64,000 nt of DNA. Source: Aquabacterium sp. (GTDB taxonomy: Bacteria > Pseudomonadota > Gammaproteobacteria > Burkholderiales > Burkholderiaceae_C). This document shows positions 1 through 9,336 of this stretch, one piece after another. Made by a program: the position numbers and the translations under genes. The stretch lies in the NCBI GenBank assembly GCA_023150345.1, contig JAKLLB010000003.1, forward strand, positions 1 to 64,000, in the 5' to 3' direction. Each line of letters opens with the position of its first letter. Position 1 is the stretch's first letter. The notes under the pieces were generated by a model that worked only from the letters and a program-made list of their open reading frames with translations, ran no database searches and was not told where the DNA came from.

Positions 1-148
1 GCTGCGACTGGCTCCAGAACAACACGTCGCGGTTGGTGGGTATCGCCTTGAGCAGGCCTCGGGTCTCCTTGTCGAGGCTGAACCAACCGGCAGCGCCCGC
101 CACGACGACCACCGCCAGCGCGGCGAACAGGATCTTGCGCACTCTCAT
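1..148 (-). CDS. Exported protein, N-terminal fragment (possible serine hydrolase)
   Basis: Only the first 49 codons lie in the window; the gene runs off the left edge. The ATG at 148 opens a typical export signal or membrane anchor: MRVRKI followed by about 14 hydrophobic residues (LFAALAVVVVAGAAG) and then W-F-S-L-D-K-E-T-R. The following LLKAIPTNRDVLFWSQ resembles the start of beta-lactamase-fold serine hydrolases found in Burkholderiales, but that is from memory of the family and no catalytic motif is inside the window. Export to the periplasm is well supported; the enzyme class is a guess. Confidence 0.45.
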   Translation of the reverse strand, partial: MRVRKILFAALAVVVVAGAAGWFSLDKETRGLLKAIPTNRDVLFWSQSQ

Positions 149-184
149 CGTCCCTCCGGGCACGGCCCTGGCCGTGGTTGTCGG

Positions 185-330
185 TTATCGATTGGCTGGT
201 GGTTCCCCATCGCTGTGCGATGACTCGGTGAGCGGAGAGCGTGCGGGTCGGCGCATCGACGGGCTGGTCACCGGCTTGAGGGGAGCCACGAGTTTACGGT
301 GTGGGACTGGGGCGACCTCGGTGCCTTGAA
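185..330 (-). pseudogene. Decayed copy of the 3' end of the YiiX-like gene at 1755-2666
   Basis: Read on the minus strand in the frame ending at 185, this stretch encodes a tail with the pattern KLV-x-P ... TSPS-x-RR ... PLTE. The same pattern, in the same order and spacing, ends the YiiX-like protein at 1755-2666. The DNA aligns without gaps over about 92 bases (225-316 against 1798-1889). No YiiX catalytic core precedes it; the frame upstream runs through the antisense of the SnoaL-like gene. I read it as the remnant of a paralogue. It could instead be a short shared C-terminal module attached to something else. The rest of the 149-453 interval shows nothing else I can support. Confidence 0.5.
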
Positions 331-453
331 GCCCAGGCCATGCAACTTGCGGACACTGCCGACGATCCAGGGAATGGAGAAGACGATACACCCCGATCCG
401 GGCAGCGGGCATGAAAGCGCTGCGCCGGTCGCTGATGTTGGGAACGCGTGAAC

Positions 454-885
454 TCATCCCGCACTCCCGGTAAGCGACCAATGGGTCTGGATGATGCACC
501 AGCGAGTGTCGTCTCGGCGGTACACCTCCGTGCAGTTCCAGCGCATGGCCCGGTTGCCTTCGGACCAGGATACAAAATTGAACGTCAGCACGGCAACGGA
601 ACTTGCGACCTGGACGCGAGGATCGATCATCTCGTATCGCAGCGCAGAGATCGTGCCGCGCAGGTGCGCATAGTACGCGGCAAGCTCGGCCTTGCCATTC
701 AGACGCCGCGTAGTGAACGGGTCGAAGTAAACGACATCGGCCGCAGTGATCTCGAGGAAGCCTCCGGGGTCGCCGCTGAGCCAACGGCGCAGGGCGGCAA
801 CTTCGAGTGCAACAACCTCATGCAGATCTGCACCAGAGTCACCTGTGCAAGCCTCCGCCTCGATGGTTCCGACGATGGTGCGCAT
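454..885 (-). CDS. SnoaL-like / NTF2-fold protein
   Basis: A 143-residue protein from the ATG at 885. The reading frame stays open further upstream, but that extension is Cys/Arg-rich and unlike a protein. Features typical of the SnoaL/DUF4440 NTF2-like fold are an N-terminal helix region (EVAALRRWLSGD), the segment FLEITAADVVYFDPF, then a strand pair ending in NCTEVYRRDDTRWCIIQTHWSLT. Members are either small enzymes or ligand-binding domains; nothing here fixes a substrate. It sits alone between two degraded gene remnants, so it may be the surviving gene of a decaying patch. Confidence 0.7.
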   Translation of the reverse strand: MRTIVGTIEAEACTGDSGADLHEVVALEVAALRRWLSGDPGGFLEITAADVVYFDPFTTRRLNGKAELAAYYAHLRGTISALRYEMIDPRVQVASSVAVLTFNFVSWSEGNRAMRWNCTEVYRRDDTRWCIIQTHWSLTGSAG

Positions 886-1116
886 GCGTGCCTCAGCCAG
901 TCGTGGACAATGATGCAAGGCTACAGTACCCGTGAACCAGTACGCGCCAGCAGCTGCAGTACACGGCGCGCAGCGACATGCACGGCGCAACTGAGGCCGC
1001 GTCTTGGCGGGCTCTTGCTCGCTTCAGGCAATGCCCGACCATAGGCCCGTGCTTGCGTCCGCGCAGCTCCGGTTTCGGACGGAGCTGCCCGGCCAAGAAG
1101 GCACGCATCGCCCGAG

Positions 1117-1690
1117 TCACTCGACCGCGACGCTGGCGAGCCGCTGGGCCAGCAGCGTCGACGCCGGTTGCATGGGCAGGCGCAGCTCGTTGGTCACCCA
1201 GCCCGCGGCGGCCAGCGCCGCCTTGACCGGTGCAGGGTTGGGCTCGGCAAACAGCATCTCGATCATCGGAATCAGCTCGTTCCAGATGGCGCGCGCTTGG
1301 ACCAGGTGACCCTCGGCCATGACTCGCATCAGCCGAACGAAGTGCGAGGTGCGCAGATGGGCACTGGCACAGATCGCGCCGCTGGCACCCAGGGCCAGGT
1401 GCGAGAAGAACTGCAGATCCTCGCCGGCCAGTACCGACAGTCGTCCATCGGACAGAGTCGCCAGGGTCTTGCCCAGATCACCACCGCAATCCTTGACTGC
1501 CGCGATCTTCGGATGGGCGGCGAGCGCCAGAAGCGTGCACCGGTCTATCGTGACACCTGTGCGGTAGGGTATGTCGTAGACGACCAGCGGCGGCTCGCTG
1601 TCGTCGGCCAGCATCTCGAACCACGCCCGCACACCATCTTGCCCGGGTCTGACGTATTGCGGCGCCGAGACCAGCAGGCCTCGCAGCGTC
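1117..1690 (-). pseudogene. 5'-truncated dapA-family gene (dihydrodipicolinate synthase-like)
   Basis: The frame matches the C-terminal two thirds of the DapA/N-acetylneuraminate lyase TIM-barrel family. It begins near LLVSAPQYVRPGQDG, then shows VVYDIPYRTG (carrying the family tyrosine), the Schiff-base lysine in AAVKDCGGD and the GASGAICA loop. About 185 residues can be aligned against roughly 290 in intact DapA, so about 100 N-terminal residues are absent. Upstream, the sequence stops resembling DapA near 1690 and meets the end of the YiiX-like gene at 1755. The first ATG-type start in frame is near 1632. Without the first barrel strands and the substrate-binding Thr-Thr pair it should be inactive. 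A functional dapA is presumably elsewhere. Confidence 0.7.
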
Positions 1691-1754
1691 GACCAGCGCC
1701 CCGCGCGCGACGGGCCGCTCCCAAGCGCGAGTCCCGCAGCCTGCAGGGCGCAGG

Positions 1755-2666
1755 CTACTCGAGTGTGCGCGCGTCACCGGCAGGGGTGCTCGGCACTTCG
1801 GTAAGCGGCAGGCGTCCGAGACGGCGCAGCGATGGACTGGTCTCCAGGTCGACTGGCATCACGAGCTTCGGATTCGGGTTCGGATCGACGGGCGCGCTGA
1901 GCAGCCCCGGCGCTCGCGCGGCGCGGGTGTCGCGCAACCGCGCATAGCACTCGAGCAGCTCCGGGTCGCTCACCGTCGGTGACTCGAGCGCGTCCGGAGA
2001 GGCCGTCGATGCCGCGGGGACCACAGGGGCGACACGGCCTGCCAAGGCCACAGAGCTTCGGCGCGCCTGTTCGAACTCCTGCCACAGCTCGATCCAGTCC
2101 ACCGTCGGAAATGGCGCGTCGAGCATTGCGCTCACGATGACCTTCGGGCGCAGCAGGTGCTCGGGCGCGGTGGTCGCACCGTCGAGAGCCCGGTAGACCA
2201 ACTCGCTGCACACCATCTGCGACGGATCGTCCTCAACCAGATGATCGATGAGCACACGGATGATCCAGCGCACACCGGCATGGGTCGGAATGCGATCACG
2301 CAGCGCCGCGAATACCGCCATCTGCAGCAGCCCGTCGAGCGCGTATGGCACCTCCAGCAGCGTCTGCGCCGAGACGACAGCGGCCGTGCGGTCAGCGGGT
2401 CGTGTGGGCGTGCCGTCGTGCCGGGTCGGTCTGAAGGCGTCGACGAAGTCGTAGTACGCGCCTTGCCCCAAGCGCGCCGCGACCGACACCCGGCGCGAGC
2501 GCGGCGACGCGGCCTCGACCAACATGCCGTCGTCGACAACGATGGCCGCATGGCTGTAGGTGCTGTCGCCGAACCAGGCAATCAGGTCGGAGACCGCACC
2601 GATGCCTTTCATCAGCAACACGTCGCCAGGTCGCAGGGCGTCAGGATCGAAGGTCGGGTGCATCAC
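1755..2666 (-). CDS. YiiX/YebB-like NlpC/P60-fold cysteine hydrolase
   Basis: A 303-residue protein whose first 200 residues follow the permuted papain-like YiiX/LRAT pattern. It has an early RPGDVLLMKG strand, the histidine in TYSHAAIVVDDG, the segment LVEAASPRSRRVSV, and later the nucleophile cysteine in QMVCSELVYRAL. Such enzymes cleave amide or ester bonds, often lipid or peptidoglycan linked; the substrate is unknown here. Residues after about 215 are Ala/Pro-rich and low in complexity. They end in the KLV-x-P ... PLTE tail that is repeated as a decayed copy at 185-330. No signal peptide is visible, so the protein is probably cytoplasmic. Confidence 0.75.
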   Translation of the reverse strand: MMHPTFDPDALRPGDVLLMKGIGAVSDLIAWFGDSTYSHAAIVVDDGMLVEAASPRSRRVSVAARLGQGAYYDFVDAFRPTRHDGTPTRPADRTAAVVSAQTLLEVPYALDGLLQMAVFAALRDRIPTHAGVRWIIRVLIDHLVEDDPSQMVCSELVYRALDGATTAPEHLLRPKVIVSAMLDAPFPTVDWIELWQEFEQARRSSVALAGRVAPVVPAASTASPDALESPTVSDPELLECYARLRDTRAARAPGLLSAPVDPNPNPKLVMPVDLETSPSLRRLGRLPLTEVPSTPAGDARTLE

Positions 2667-2684
2667 GTGGCAAGAGGTGGTGGT

Positions 2685-4337
2685 TCAACCGGCTGCATTG
2701 AGCAGCCCGGGCTCGTGCATGCGCACGCAGTTGCGACCATCGCGCTTGGCTCGGTAGACCTCGCTGTCTGCGGCGTGCAGCAGCGCCTCGACCGAACCAC
2801 CGACATCGCGGCTGGAGGCCACGCCGATGGATACCGTCAGATCGACGCGCCGCGTATCGACCTCGCGGCACTGGCGCTGCACACGCAAGCGGATGCGTTC
2901 GGCCATCCGGGCGGCCTGCTCCGGCTGCGTGGCCGGCAACAGTACGACGAACTCCTCTCCACCATAGCGCGCGAGCAAGTCACTGCTGCGCAACTCGGCC
3001 CGCACAGCATCGGCAAACGCCTTGAGCACGGCATCACCATAGGCGTGGCCCCAGTTGTCGTTGATCGGCTTGAAGCGATCCACGTCGAGGAACAGCACAC
3101 CCAGGGGTTGACCAGTCGCGGCGGCGTGCTGCAGCTGCTGCGTGGCGGCACGCGCCAGGGCAGCGCGGTTGGCCAAGCCGGTGAGTGGGTCGCGATCCAC
3201 ACGACCCTCCAGCGAGCGGTGCGCATCGGCCACCGAACGCGCCGATGCCGCCAGCACCAGGTTGAGCACCAGTGCCGCGAACAGCACGGCGAATGGGTAC
3301 ACCAGTTCCGTCCAGTCAGCAATCGGGATCCAGCCGGCGAAACCGGCGGCGCGCAACTGCGTGGCCAGGATCGTCGGCACCCAGGCCAGCAGCAGGAAGC
3401 GCGCGTTGCGCTTGCCTTGCCAGGCCAGGCGCATCGTAGCCAACACGAGCACCGCCTGGCCGATCATCAGGGCGGTATTCGAGATGTTGGCGATCCACGA
3501 GGGCAGTGCCGGCGAGACGGCGGTGACAACGAACATCACCAGCACCGCCGCCGCACAGCCGTGGATGGCCGCGGCGCTGCGGGGCATCTTCTGACGCAGG
3601 CCGAGAAACCACACGAAGAACGGGAATGCCAGTACCACGCCCACCTGCGCCGACAGGTAGGCAACGCGCAGTGAGTGCGGCAGCAGCACCGCGCCGCCCG
3701 GGATGGCCTCGATCTCGCCACTCATGCCCAACAGGTAGCCGGTCATGGCGATCGCCCAACCGGCGAACAACAGCAGCGGCCAGGCGCGCAGTGCCACGCT
3801 GTTGGTGATGGCCGTGGCGGCGATGACGAGAAGGCCGCCGTGGACCAGCGTGGACAGCCGCACGCGCATGCGGTCCTCGCGTGCGTAGTCGTCCGCAGCG
3901 ACGAGTTGGGCTCGGATCGGGACCGAACGCAACCCATCCAGATGCAGCAGCAATGGCGCACGCTGGGCCGCCGCCGACAGGTCGAACACCAGTCGGTGCC
4001 GAGAACCGGGTTGACGCAGTTGTGGATCGAAGCGCATCGCGCGCACCGGCACCGCAGTATCAGCTGCGACCAAAGTGACGGTGCCACCGTAGGTATCGGC
4101 CAGCACCAGCACACGCGCACGGTCGCAAGGGTCGTCGATGGTGATGCGCCACCAACCGTTGCCACCGCTGCCTCCGAGAGTGACCACGGGGGTACCGCGG
4201 GCCTCACGCGCAACCCACACCGGGGCATCGGCGGCGACCGACGCCAGCCGCTCGATGCGCAGCCCTGGCGGGTCGCCACCGGCCGCGGCGGCAAGCGGGG
4301 CGAACAACGCGAGCAGCCAGGCGCCGATCGTCAGCAT
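2685..4337 (-). CDS. Membrane diguanylate cyclase with 7TMR-DISM-type sensor
   Basis: Makes cyclic di-GMP from two GTP. From the ATG at 4337 there is a signal peptide (MLTIGAWLLALFAPLAAAA), a periplasmic beta-rich domain of about 150 residues, seven or so hydrophobic helices, and a C-terminal GGDEF domain. The GGDEF domain starts at DPLTGLANRAALARA, has the metal site in LFLDVDRFKPIND and the active loop RYGGEEFVVLLP. An RxxD inhibitory site (RSSD) lies five residues before GGEEF, so product feedback is expected. An alternative GTG start at 4409 would add 24 residues. The layout matches 7TMR-DISM sensors, in which the periplasmic domain binds a small ligand that cannot be named here. Confidence 0.85.
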   Translation of the reverse strand: MLTIGAWLLALFAPLAAAAGGDPPGLRIERLASVAADAPVWVAREARGTPVVTLGGSGGNGWWRITIDDPCDRARVLVLADTYGGTVTLVAADTAVPVRAMRFDPQLRQPGSRHRLVFDLSAAAQRAPLLLHLDGLRSVPIRAQLVAADDYAREDRMRVRLSTLVHGGLLVIAATAITNSVALRAWPLLLFAGWAIAMTGYLLGMSGEIEAIPGGAVLLPHSLRVAYLSAQVGVVLAFPFFVWFLGLRQKMPRSAAAIHGCAAAVLVMFVVTAVSPALPSWIANISNTALMIGQAVLVLATMRLAWQGKRNARFLLLAWVPTILATQLRAAGFAGWIPIADWTELVYPFAVLFAALVLNLVLAASARSVADAHRSLEGRVDRDPLTGLANRAALARAATQQLQHAAATGQPLGVLFLDVDRFKPINDNWGHAYGDAVLKAFADAVRAELRSSDLLARYGGEEFVVLLPATQPEQAARMAERIRLRVQRQCREVDTRRVDLTVSIGVASSRDVGGSVEALLHAADSEVYRAKRDGRNCVRMHEPGLLNAAG

Positions 4338-4478
4338 CCAGACCCGGACTGCCAGCCCGCCGCGCAAACGCCCGCTCGTCTCAGTCCGAAGGTTGCCAGT
4401 CCTGCCCACAAGCCCAACCCAGTTGTCAAGTTCGCGCCAGTCGATCGCGCAGTGTGCCCCGGTCGGTCGACGCCCGGC

Positions 4479-4880
4479 TTACGGGCTGTGCCGCGTCGGC
4501 AGCCGCCACAACCATGTGCCCACGACGAGGCAGAACGCCGTCGGCACCCATGCCACTGGCAAGGGCAGGGTGAACGCGGCCCAGGTGCAGCCGATCACCA
4601 TGGTGACAGCCGAGAGCTGCTTGGCGCGCAGCGGCACGGCGCGGTTGGCTCGCCAGTCGGCGATGATGGGGCCGAAGCGCGGATGGGTGAGCAGCCAGCG
4701 CTCGCAGCGCGTGCTGCTGCGGGCGAAACAGTAGCCCGCCAGCAGCACGAACGGGGTGGTCGGCAGCAGGGGCAGAAAAATGCCGACGATGCCGGTGACC
4801 AGGCTCACCGCGCCGGCTGCCAGCCACAACAACCGCTGCCAGAGGGGTCGTTCAACCAGGGCCAGGGGTGCGATCGACAT
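4479..4880 (-). CDS. YbaN-family inner membrane protein (DUF454)
   Basis: A 133-residue membrane protein from the ATG at 4880. It has the DUF454 signature: a helix followed by GIVGIFLPLLPTTPFVLLAGYCFARSS, then LLTHPRFGPIIADWRANRAVPLRAK, then two more hydrophobic segments (about 88-120). The role of the family is unknown. It lies between the diguanylate cyclase and the chemoreceptor on the same strand, 34 bases downstream of the latter, so co-transcription is possible. Confidence 0.85.
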   Translation of the reverse strand: MSIAPLALVERPLWQRLLWLAAGAVSLVTGIVGIFLPLLPTTPFVLLAGYCFARSSTRCERWLLTHPRFGPIIADWRANRAVPLRAKQLSAVTMVIGCTWAAFTLPLPVAWVPTAFCLVVGTWLWRLPTRHSP

Positions 4881-4913
4881 CCCGGCATGCTAACGGGTCG
4901 CGGCCCGGCCCCG

Positions 4914-6479
4914 TCATGCCGCGGCTTCGATCGCGCGCGGACCCACCTGGAACACCTGCACCGTTTCGAGCAACGAGCGCGACTGGCGCTCGAGCGATTG
5001 CGCGGCGGCGGCGGCCTCCTCGACCAACGCCGCGTTGCTCTGGGTCATCTGGTCCATCTGACCCATGGCCTGGTTGATCTGCTCGATGCCCGATGACTGC
5101 TCGCTGCTCGCGGTGTTGAGTTCGGTCATGATGTCGGCCACGCGGCGCACCCGCACGACGATTTCACCCATCGCCCCGCCGGCCTGTTCGACCAGCTTGC
5201 AGCCCTGGTCCACGCTGCCCACCGAATCTTCGATCAGCTTCTTGATCTCCCGGGCGGCACTGGCCGAGCGGCTGGCCAGGTTGCGCACTTCGGTGGCCAC
5301 CACCGCGAAGCCGCGCCCTTGCTCGCCGGCGCGGGCCGCCTCGACCGCGGCATTGAGCGCCAGGATGTTGGTCTGGAAGGCGATGCTGTCGATGACGCCG
5401 ATGATGTCGGCGATGCGGCGCGATGAGTGGTTGATGGCCTCCATCGTCTGCACCACCTGGGTCACGACCGCTCCGCCCCGTGTGGCCGCCTCGGCGGCTT
5501 CCGCTGCCACGCCGTTGGCATGTCGGGTGCTATCGAGGTTGTGCTTGACCGTCGAGGTGAGCTGCTCCACCGAAGCCGCGATCTCCTGCAGGGAACTGGC
5601 CTGCTCTTCCGTGCGCTGGGACAGGTCGAGGTTGCCCATGGCGATCTGGCTGGTGGCGGTGGAGATGGTTTCGGTGCCGCTGCGCACATCGCCCACGATG
5701 CGCGTGAGGCTGCCGTTCATCGTCGCCAACGCCTGCAGCAGTTGGGCCAGTTCGTCGCGGCCCTGGACTGCCACCTGGCTGGTGAGGTCGCCGCTGGCCA
5801 CGCGCTGGGCCACCGCCAGCGCGGCTTGAACCGGTCGCGTGATCGAGCGGCCGATCCACCAGGCTGCCGCTGCGCCCAGGGCCAGCGCAACCGCCGCGAG
5901 CACGCCGATCGCCATGAGCGCCATGTCGATGGTCGAGGCGACTTCCTTGGATCGCCCCTCCACGATGCCCTTCTGCAACGCCGCCAGTTCGAGAACGGGC
6001 TCCTGCAGGGCATCGATGGCCGGCAGCGTCCGCGTGTTCATGAGCTTCACCGCCTCATCACGCTGTCCGGCCCCCACCAGGCGCCGGACCTCGGTGAACG
6101 AAGCCACGTAGACCTGGCGCCGCTCGACGATGCGCGCCAGCAGCTCCTTGCCTTCGGGCCGCGTCACCCGGGCCCGCAGCAGTGCCAGCGCTTCGTCGAT
6201 GGCCTTCTTGTTGAAGGCGATGGCGGCATCGATGCGCCCCAATTGGCGCTCGTCCTGGGTGATGAGCAGCTCCATCGTGCGCCGCGCATTGGCACGCGCC
6301 ATCGTGTTCACCGTCGTGGCCGCCTCCGACTTCGACCACTCCAGCTCGGTGGTCTGGCGGTACAGATCGCCAACGGTGCGCAACTGCAGCGCCGCGACGG
6401 CGCAGATGCCGGCGAGCAGCACCAGCAGCAAGCCAAAACCCAGGCCCAGGCGTGGGCCGATGTTCAATTGAATCTTCAT
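4914..6479 (-). CDS. Methyl-accepting chemotaxis protein (4HB sensor)
   Basis: A 521-residue chemoreceptor. The N-terminal helix (residues about 11-32) is followed by a periplasmic four-helix-bundle sensor of about 155 residues, a second membrane helix near 190-212 ([20 protein letters not shown]), a HAMP domain ([22 protein letters not shown]) and the long cytoplasmic coiled coil. The hairpin tip is fully conserved ([21 protein letters not shown], then [15 protein letters not shown]), so it should couple to CheA/CheW. Glutamine and glutamate pairs for methylation flank the tip. There is no C-terminal CheR-binding pentapeptide. No che genes lie in the window. Confidence 0.92.
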   Translation of the reverse strand: MKIQLNIGPRLGLGFGLLLVLLAGICAVAALQLRTVGDLYRQTTELEWSKSEAATTVNTMARANARRTMELLITQDERQLGRIDAAIAFNKKAIDEALALLRARVTRPEGKELLARIVERRQVYVASFTEVRRLVGAGQRDEAVKLMNTRTLPAIDALQEPVLELAALQKGIVEGRSKEVASTIDMALMAIGVLAAVALALGAAAAWWIGRSITRPVQAALAVAQRVASGDLTSQVAVQGRDELAQLLQALATMNGSLTRIVGDVRSGTETISTATSQIAMGNLDLSQRTEEQASSLQEIAASVEQLTSTVKHNLDSTRHANGVAAEAAEAATRGGAVVTQVVQTMEAINHSSRRIADIIGVIDSIAFQTNILALNAAVEAARAGEQGRGFAVVATEVRNLASRSASAAREIKKLIEDSVGSVDQGCKLVEQAGGAMGEIVVRVRRVADIMTELNTASSEQSSGIEQINQAMGQMDQMTQSNAALVEEAAAAAQSLERQSRSLLETVQVFQVGPRAIEAAA

Positions 6480-6668
6480 GGTGCCTTCCCTGAATTGGGC
6501 AGAACTGCAATGGAACTGCGTTGACTTCTGCCGCGGCTATCGACCCCAGGGGTGACACACCTGAGCGTTGCCCGCGGTTCACACTTGCGCTGGATCAGAT
6601 TCGTCAAGAGCGCCCGACGGCGCAGCGTGACACGCATCACGCCGCGGCTTGGCCTACAGTGCAACCCG

Positions 6669-7589
6669 ATGGGCCCGGCATCGCGAGACCTGAGACTGCC
6701 TTCGATCGACGGCCTGCGCGCCTTCGAGGCCGCGGCGCGCCTGGGCACCTTCGAACGCGCTGCCGACGAGCTGGCCATCACCGCCAGCGCGGTGAGCAAG
6801 CGGGTGGGGACGCTGGAAGAGTTGCTGGGCACCGGCCTGCTGGTGCGCACGGGCAAGACCCTGGCCCTCACGGCTGCCGGCAAGGAGTACCTGGCGCAGG
6901 TGCGCACCGCGCTCGGCCTGCTGACGGCCATGCCATTGCACCAGCGGCGCGCCCAGCACCGCGAGCGCCTGCGCGTGACCGCGCCGCCCACATTCGCGCG
7001 GCAGATCCTGGTGCCGCAGCTCGAGCACTACACCCGCACCCACCCGCATGTTGAACTGGAGCTGCTGCTGTCGATACCCTACCTGGACACGGCCGCTCCC
7101 GACTGCGACGTCGAGATCCGCGCTGGCGAGGGCGGCTTGCCCGGCACCCGCGCGCTGCTGGACGACCGGGTGCTGCCCGTCGCCGCGCCGAACCTGATCG
7201 AGCGCCTGAAGCCCCTGCGCACACCGGCAGACCTGGCCGGTGCCCCCTTGCTGCGCACGCCGCTGGAACCCTGGACGCCGTGGTTGCGCGCCGCCGGGCT
7301 GGACTGGCCCGAGCCCGACGCCGGCCCGCGGCTGGTCGACCTCGGGCTGACGCTGGAAGCCGCCGTCAGCGGCCAGGGCGTGGCGCTGGCCCGGCCCACG
7401 CTGGCGCGCCACTGGCTCGACAGCGGCACCCTGCGCCCGCTTTTCCCCATCACCGCGCCGGCTGCGCACCCCTACCAGGTGCGCAGCCGCGACGACAGCC
7501 CGGCAGCGCCTGCGTTCGTGGCCTGGCTCGATGACGTCTGCGCGCGCGCGCGTGCCCATGCGGCGGAATGGCTTTCCGGGCTGACCTGA
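6669..7589 (+). CDS. LysR-family regulator (GcvA-like)
   Basis: A 306-residue regulator from the ATG at 6669; an in-frame start 39 codons earlier would add basic residues not seen in the family. The winged-helix domain reads LPSIDGLRAFEAAARLGTF then ERAADELAITASAVSKRVGTLEELLG, typical of LysR. The C-terminal effector domain begins near RLRVTAPPTFARQIL. It reads towards lldD, 65 bases downstream, and is a reasonable candidate regulator of it. The inducer cannot be read from sequence. Confidence 0.85.
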   Translation: MGPASRDLRLPSIDGLRAFEAAARLGTFERAADELAITASAVSKRVGTLEELLGTGLLVRTGKTLALTAAGKEYLAQVRTALGLLTAMPLHQRRAQHRERLRVTAPPTFARQILVPQLEHYTRTHPHVELELLLSIPYLDTAAPDCDVEIRAGEGGLPGTRALLDDRVLPVAAPNLIERLKPLRTPADLAGAPLLRTPLEPWTPWLRAAGLDWPEPDAGPRLVDLGLTLEAAVSGQGVALARPTLARHWLDSGTLRPLFPITAPAAHPYQVRSRDDSPAAPAFVAWLDDVCARARAHAAEWLSGLT

Positions 7590-7654
7590 GCCGAATTCCG
7601 GCCATGGGCGCGCCGCCGCCGTAGCATGGGCGCCTGCAAGGAGACAACGCCACC

Positions 7655-8809
7655 ATGACCGTCATCACCACCATCGAAGACCTGCGCGTACTGGCCCAGA
7701 AACGCGTGCCGCGCATGTTCTACGACTACGCCGATTCCGGAAGCTGGACCGAGGGCACCTACCGCGCCAACAGCGCAGACTTCCAGAAGATCAAGCTGCG
7801 CCAGCGCGTGGCGGTGAACATGGAGGGCCGCACCACCGCCACCACGATGGTGGGCCAGCAGGTGGCCATGCCGGTGGCCATCGCGCCCACCGGGCTCACG
7901 GGCATGCAGCACGCCGATGGCGAGATCCTGGCCGCCCGTGCGGCGGCTGCATTCGGCATCCCGTTCACGCTGTCGACCATGAGCATCTGCTCGATCGAGG
8001 ACGTGGCCGCCGCGACCCGGGCGCCGTTCTGGTTCCAGCTCTACGTGATGCGCGACCGCGACTTCATCGAACGCCTGATCGACCGCGCCAAGGCTGCCGG
8101 CTGCAGCGCGCTGGTGCTCACGCTGGATCTCCAGATCCTGGGCCAGCGCCACAAGGACCTGAAGAACGGCCTGTCGGCACCGCCCAAGCTCACCATCGCC
8201 AACATCGTGAACATGATGACCAAGCCGCGCTGGTGCCTGGGCATGGCCGGCACGAGCCGGCGGCAGTTCGGCAACATCGTCGGCCACGTCAAGGGCGTGG
8301 AGAACATGGGCTCGCTGTCGGAGTGGACGGCCAAGCAGTTCGACCCGCGCCTGAACTGGGGCGACGTGGAGTGGATCAAGAAGCGCTGGGGCGGCAAGCT
8401 GATCCTCAAGGGCATCCAGGATGTGGAAGACGCCAGGATCGCCGCCGACAGCGGGGCCGACGCCCTCATCGTCAGCAACCACGGTGGTCGCCAGCTCGAT
8501 GGCGCGCAGTCGAGCATCGAGGCACTGCCGGCCATCGCCCAGGCGGTGGGCTCACGCATCGAGGTGCACATGGACGGCGGCATCCGCAGCGGCCAGGATG
8601 TGCTCAAGGCCGTGGCCCTGGGCGCGCGCGGCACCTACATCGGCCGCGCCTTCCTCTACGGCCTGGGCGCCATGGGTGAAGCCGGCGTGGCCAAGGCGCT
8701 GGAGATCATCCACAAGGAGCTCGACCTCACGATGGCCTTCTGCGGCCGCACCCGGGTCGAGCTGGTGGACGCGAGCATCCTGCTACCGGGCACTTATCCG
8801 TTGCCCTGA
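7655..8809 (+). CDS. lldD: L-lactate dehydrogenase (FMN, quinone-linked)
   Basis: A 384-residue FMN-dependent alpha-hydroxy-acid dehydrogenase that oxidises L-lactate to pyruvate and passes electrons to the quinone pool. Visible family features are the N-terminal FYDYADSGSWTEGTYRAN, the FMN-binding PVAIAPTGLTGMQHADGE, the flavin loop LSTMSICSIEDVA, and the catalytic histidine in SNHGGRQLDG, followed by the phosphate-binding DGGIRSGQDVLKAVALGA and IGRAFLYGLGAMGE. An AAGGAG ribosome site lies about 10 bases before the ATG. Glycolate or mandelate oxidases share the fold, but the overall pattern is closest to LldD. Confidence 0.88.
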   Translation: MTVITTIEDLRVLAQKRVPRMFYDYADSGSWTEGTYRANSADFQKIKLRQRVAVNMEGRTTATTMVGQQVAMPVAIAPTGLTGMQHADGEILAARAAAAFGIPFTLSTMSICSIEDVAAATRAPFWFQLYVMRDRDFIERLIDRAKAAGCSALVLTLDLQILGQRHKDLKNGLSAPPKLTIANIVNMMTKPRWCLGMAGTSRRQFGNIVGHVKGVENMGSLSEWTAKQFDPRLNWGDVEWIKKRWGGKLILKGIQDVEDARIAADSGADALIVSNHGGRQLDGAQSSIEALPAIAQAVGSRIEVHMDGGIRSGQDVLKAVALGARGTYIGRAFLYGLGAMGEAGVAKALEIIHKELDLTMAFCGRTRVELVDASILLPGTYPLP

Positions 8810-8961
8810 GGCGCAGCGGGTCCGCAGGGCGAAGCCGCGGCGGCAAGCCGCAAAACGCCCGGCATTTGCGCGTCCGGCACAACGAGGCTGCCGCTCAGGT
8901 CGGCAGCATGCAGTGTGCCGGCGTCATCGCGTTTGCCTTTGCTTACTAACATGCGTCGTGA

Positions 8962-9336
8962 TTGTCCTCCAGCCTTGATACAGTGTGTCCGAATCACCAA
9001 AGCAGCGGCACGTTTCCGAACCCGTGCGGACACGCGATCGCGAATGCCGGGCACTACTACTTCCACGTTGATGGCGCGCACGGCTATCCCTGGTACATGG
9101 GTCATGCCGGATACATGCGCTACTTGCGCGAGAACGGGAAGAAGGAGTTGCGCAGGACACGCATTTCCCTACCCAATCCCGAGGGCGCACAGCGCAAGCT
9201 CGAGCAGCTCACCGCTCGGAAGTGGACGTGGTTCATCGTGCCGAACAATTGTGCGTCGTTCGTCGAGGAGGTGTTCGCCGCTGGCGGATCCCGCGTATCC
9301 AGTTGGTCCAATTGCCCGAAGCTCGGATGGGCTTGA
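8962..9336 (+). CDS. Small protein with NlpC/P60-like NNCASFVEE motif
   Basis: A 124-residue protein. The frame opens directly after a stop at 8959-8961, so the start is TTG at 8962 or GTG at 8983; a lost 5' end is also possible. A histidine motif (CGHAIANAGHYYFHVDGAHG) precedes a cysteine motif (VPNNCASFVEEVFAAGG), the order seen in permuted papain-like hydrolases. Base composition is less GC-rich than its neighbours. It overlaps the next small membrane-protein gene by 10 bases, which suggests a functional pair. An effector/immunity role is possible but not shown. Confidence 0.5.
   Translation: MSSSLDTVCPNHQSSGTFPNPCGHAIANAGHYYFHVDGAHGYPWYMGHAGYMRYLRENGKKELRRTRISLPNPEGAQRKLEQLTARKWTWFIVPNNCASFVEEVFAAGGSRVSSWSNCPKLGWA

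Noticed and set aside
1117-1690. The dapA-like frame as an intact gene with a distant start
   Set aside because: No frame upstream of about 1690 resembles the N-terminal barrel strands, and the YiiX-like gene ends at 1755, leaving no room for them.
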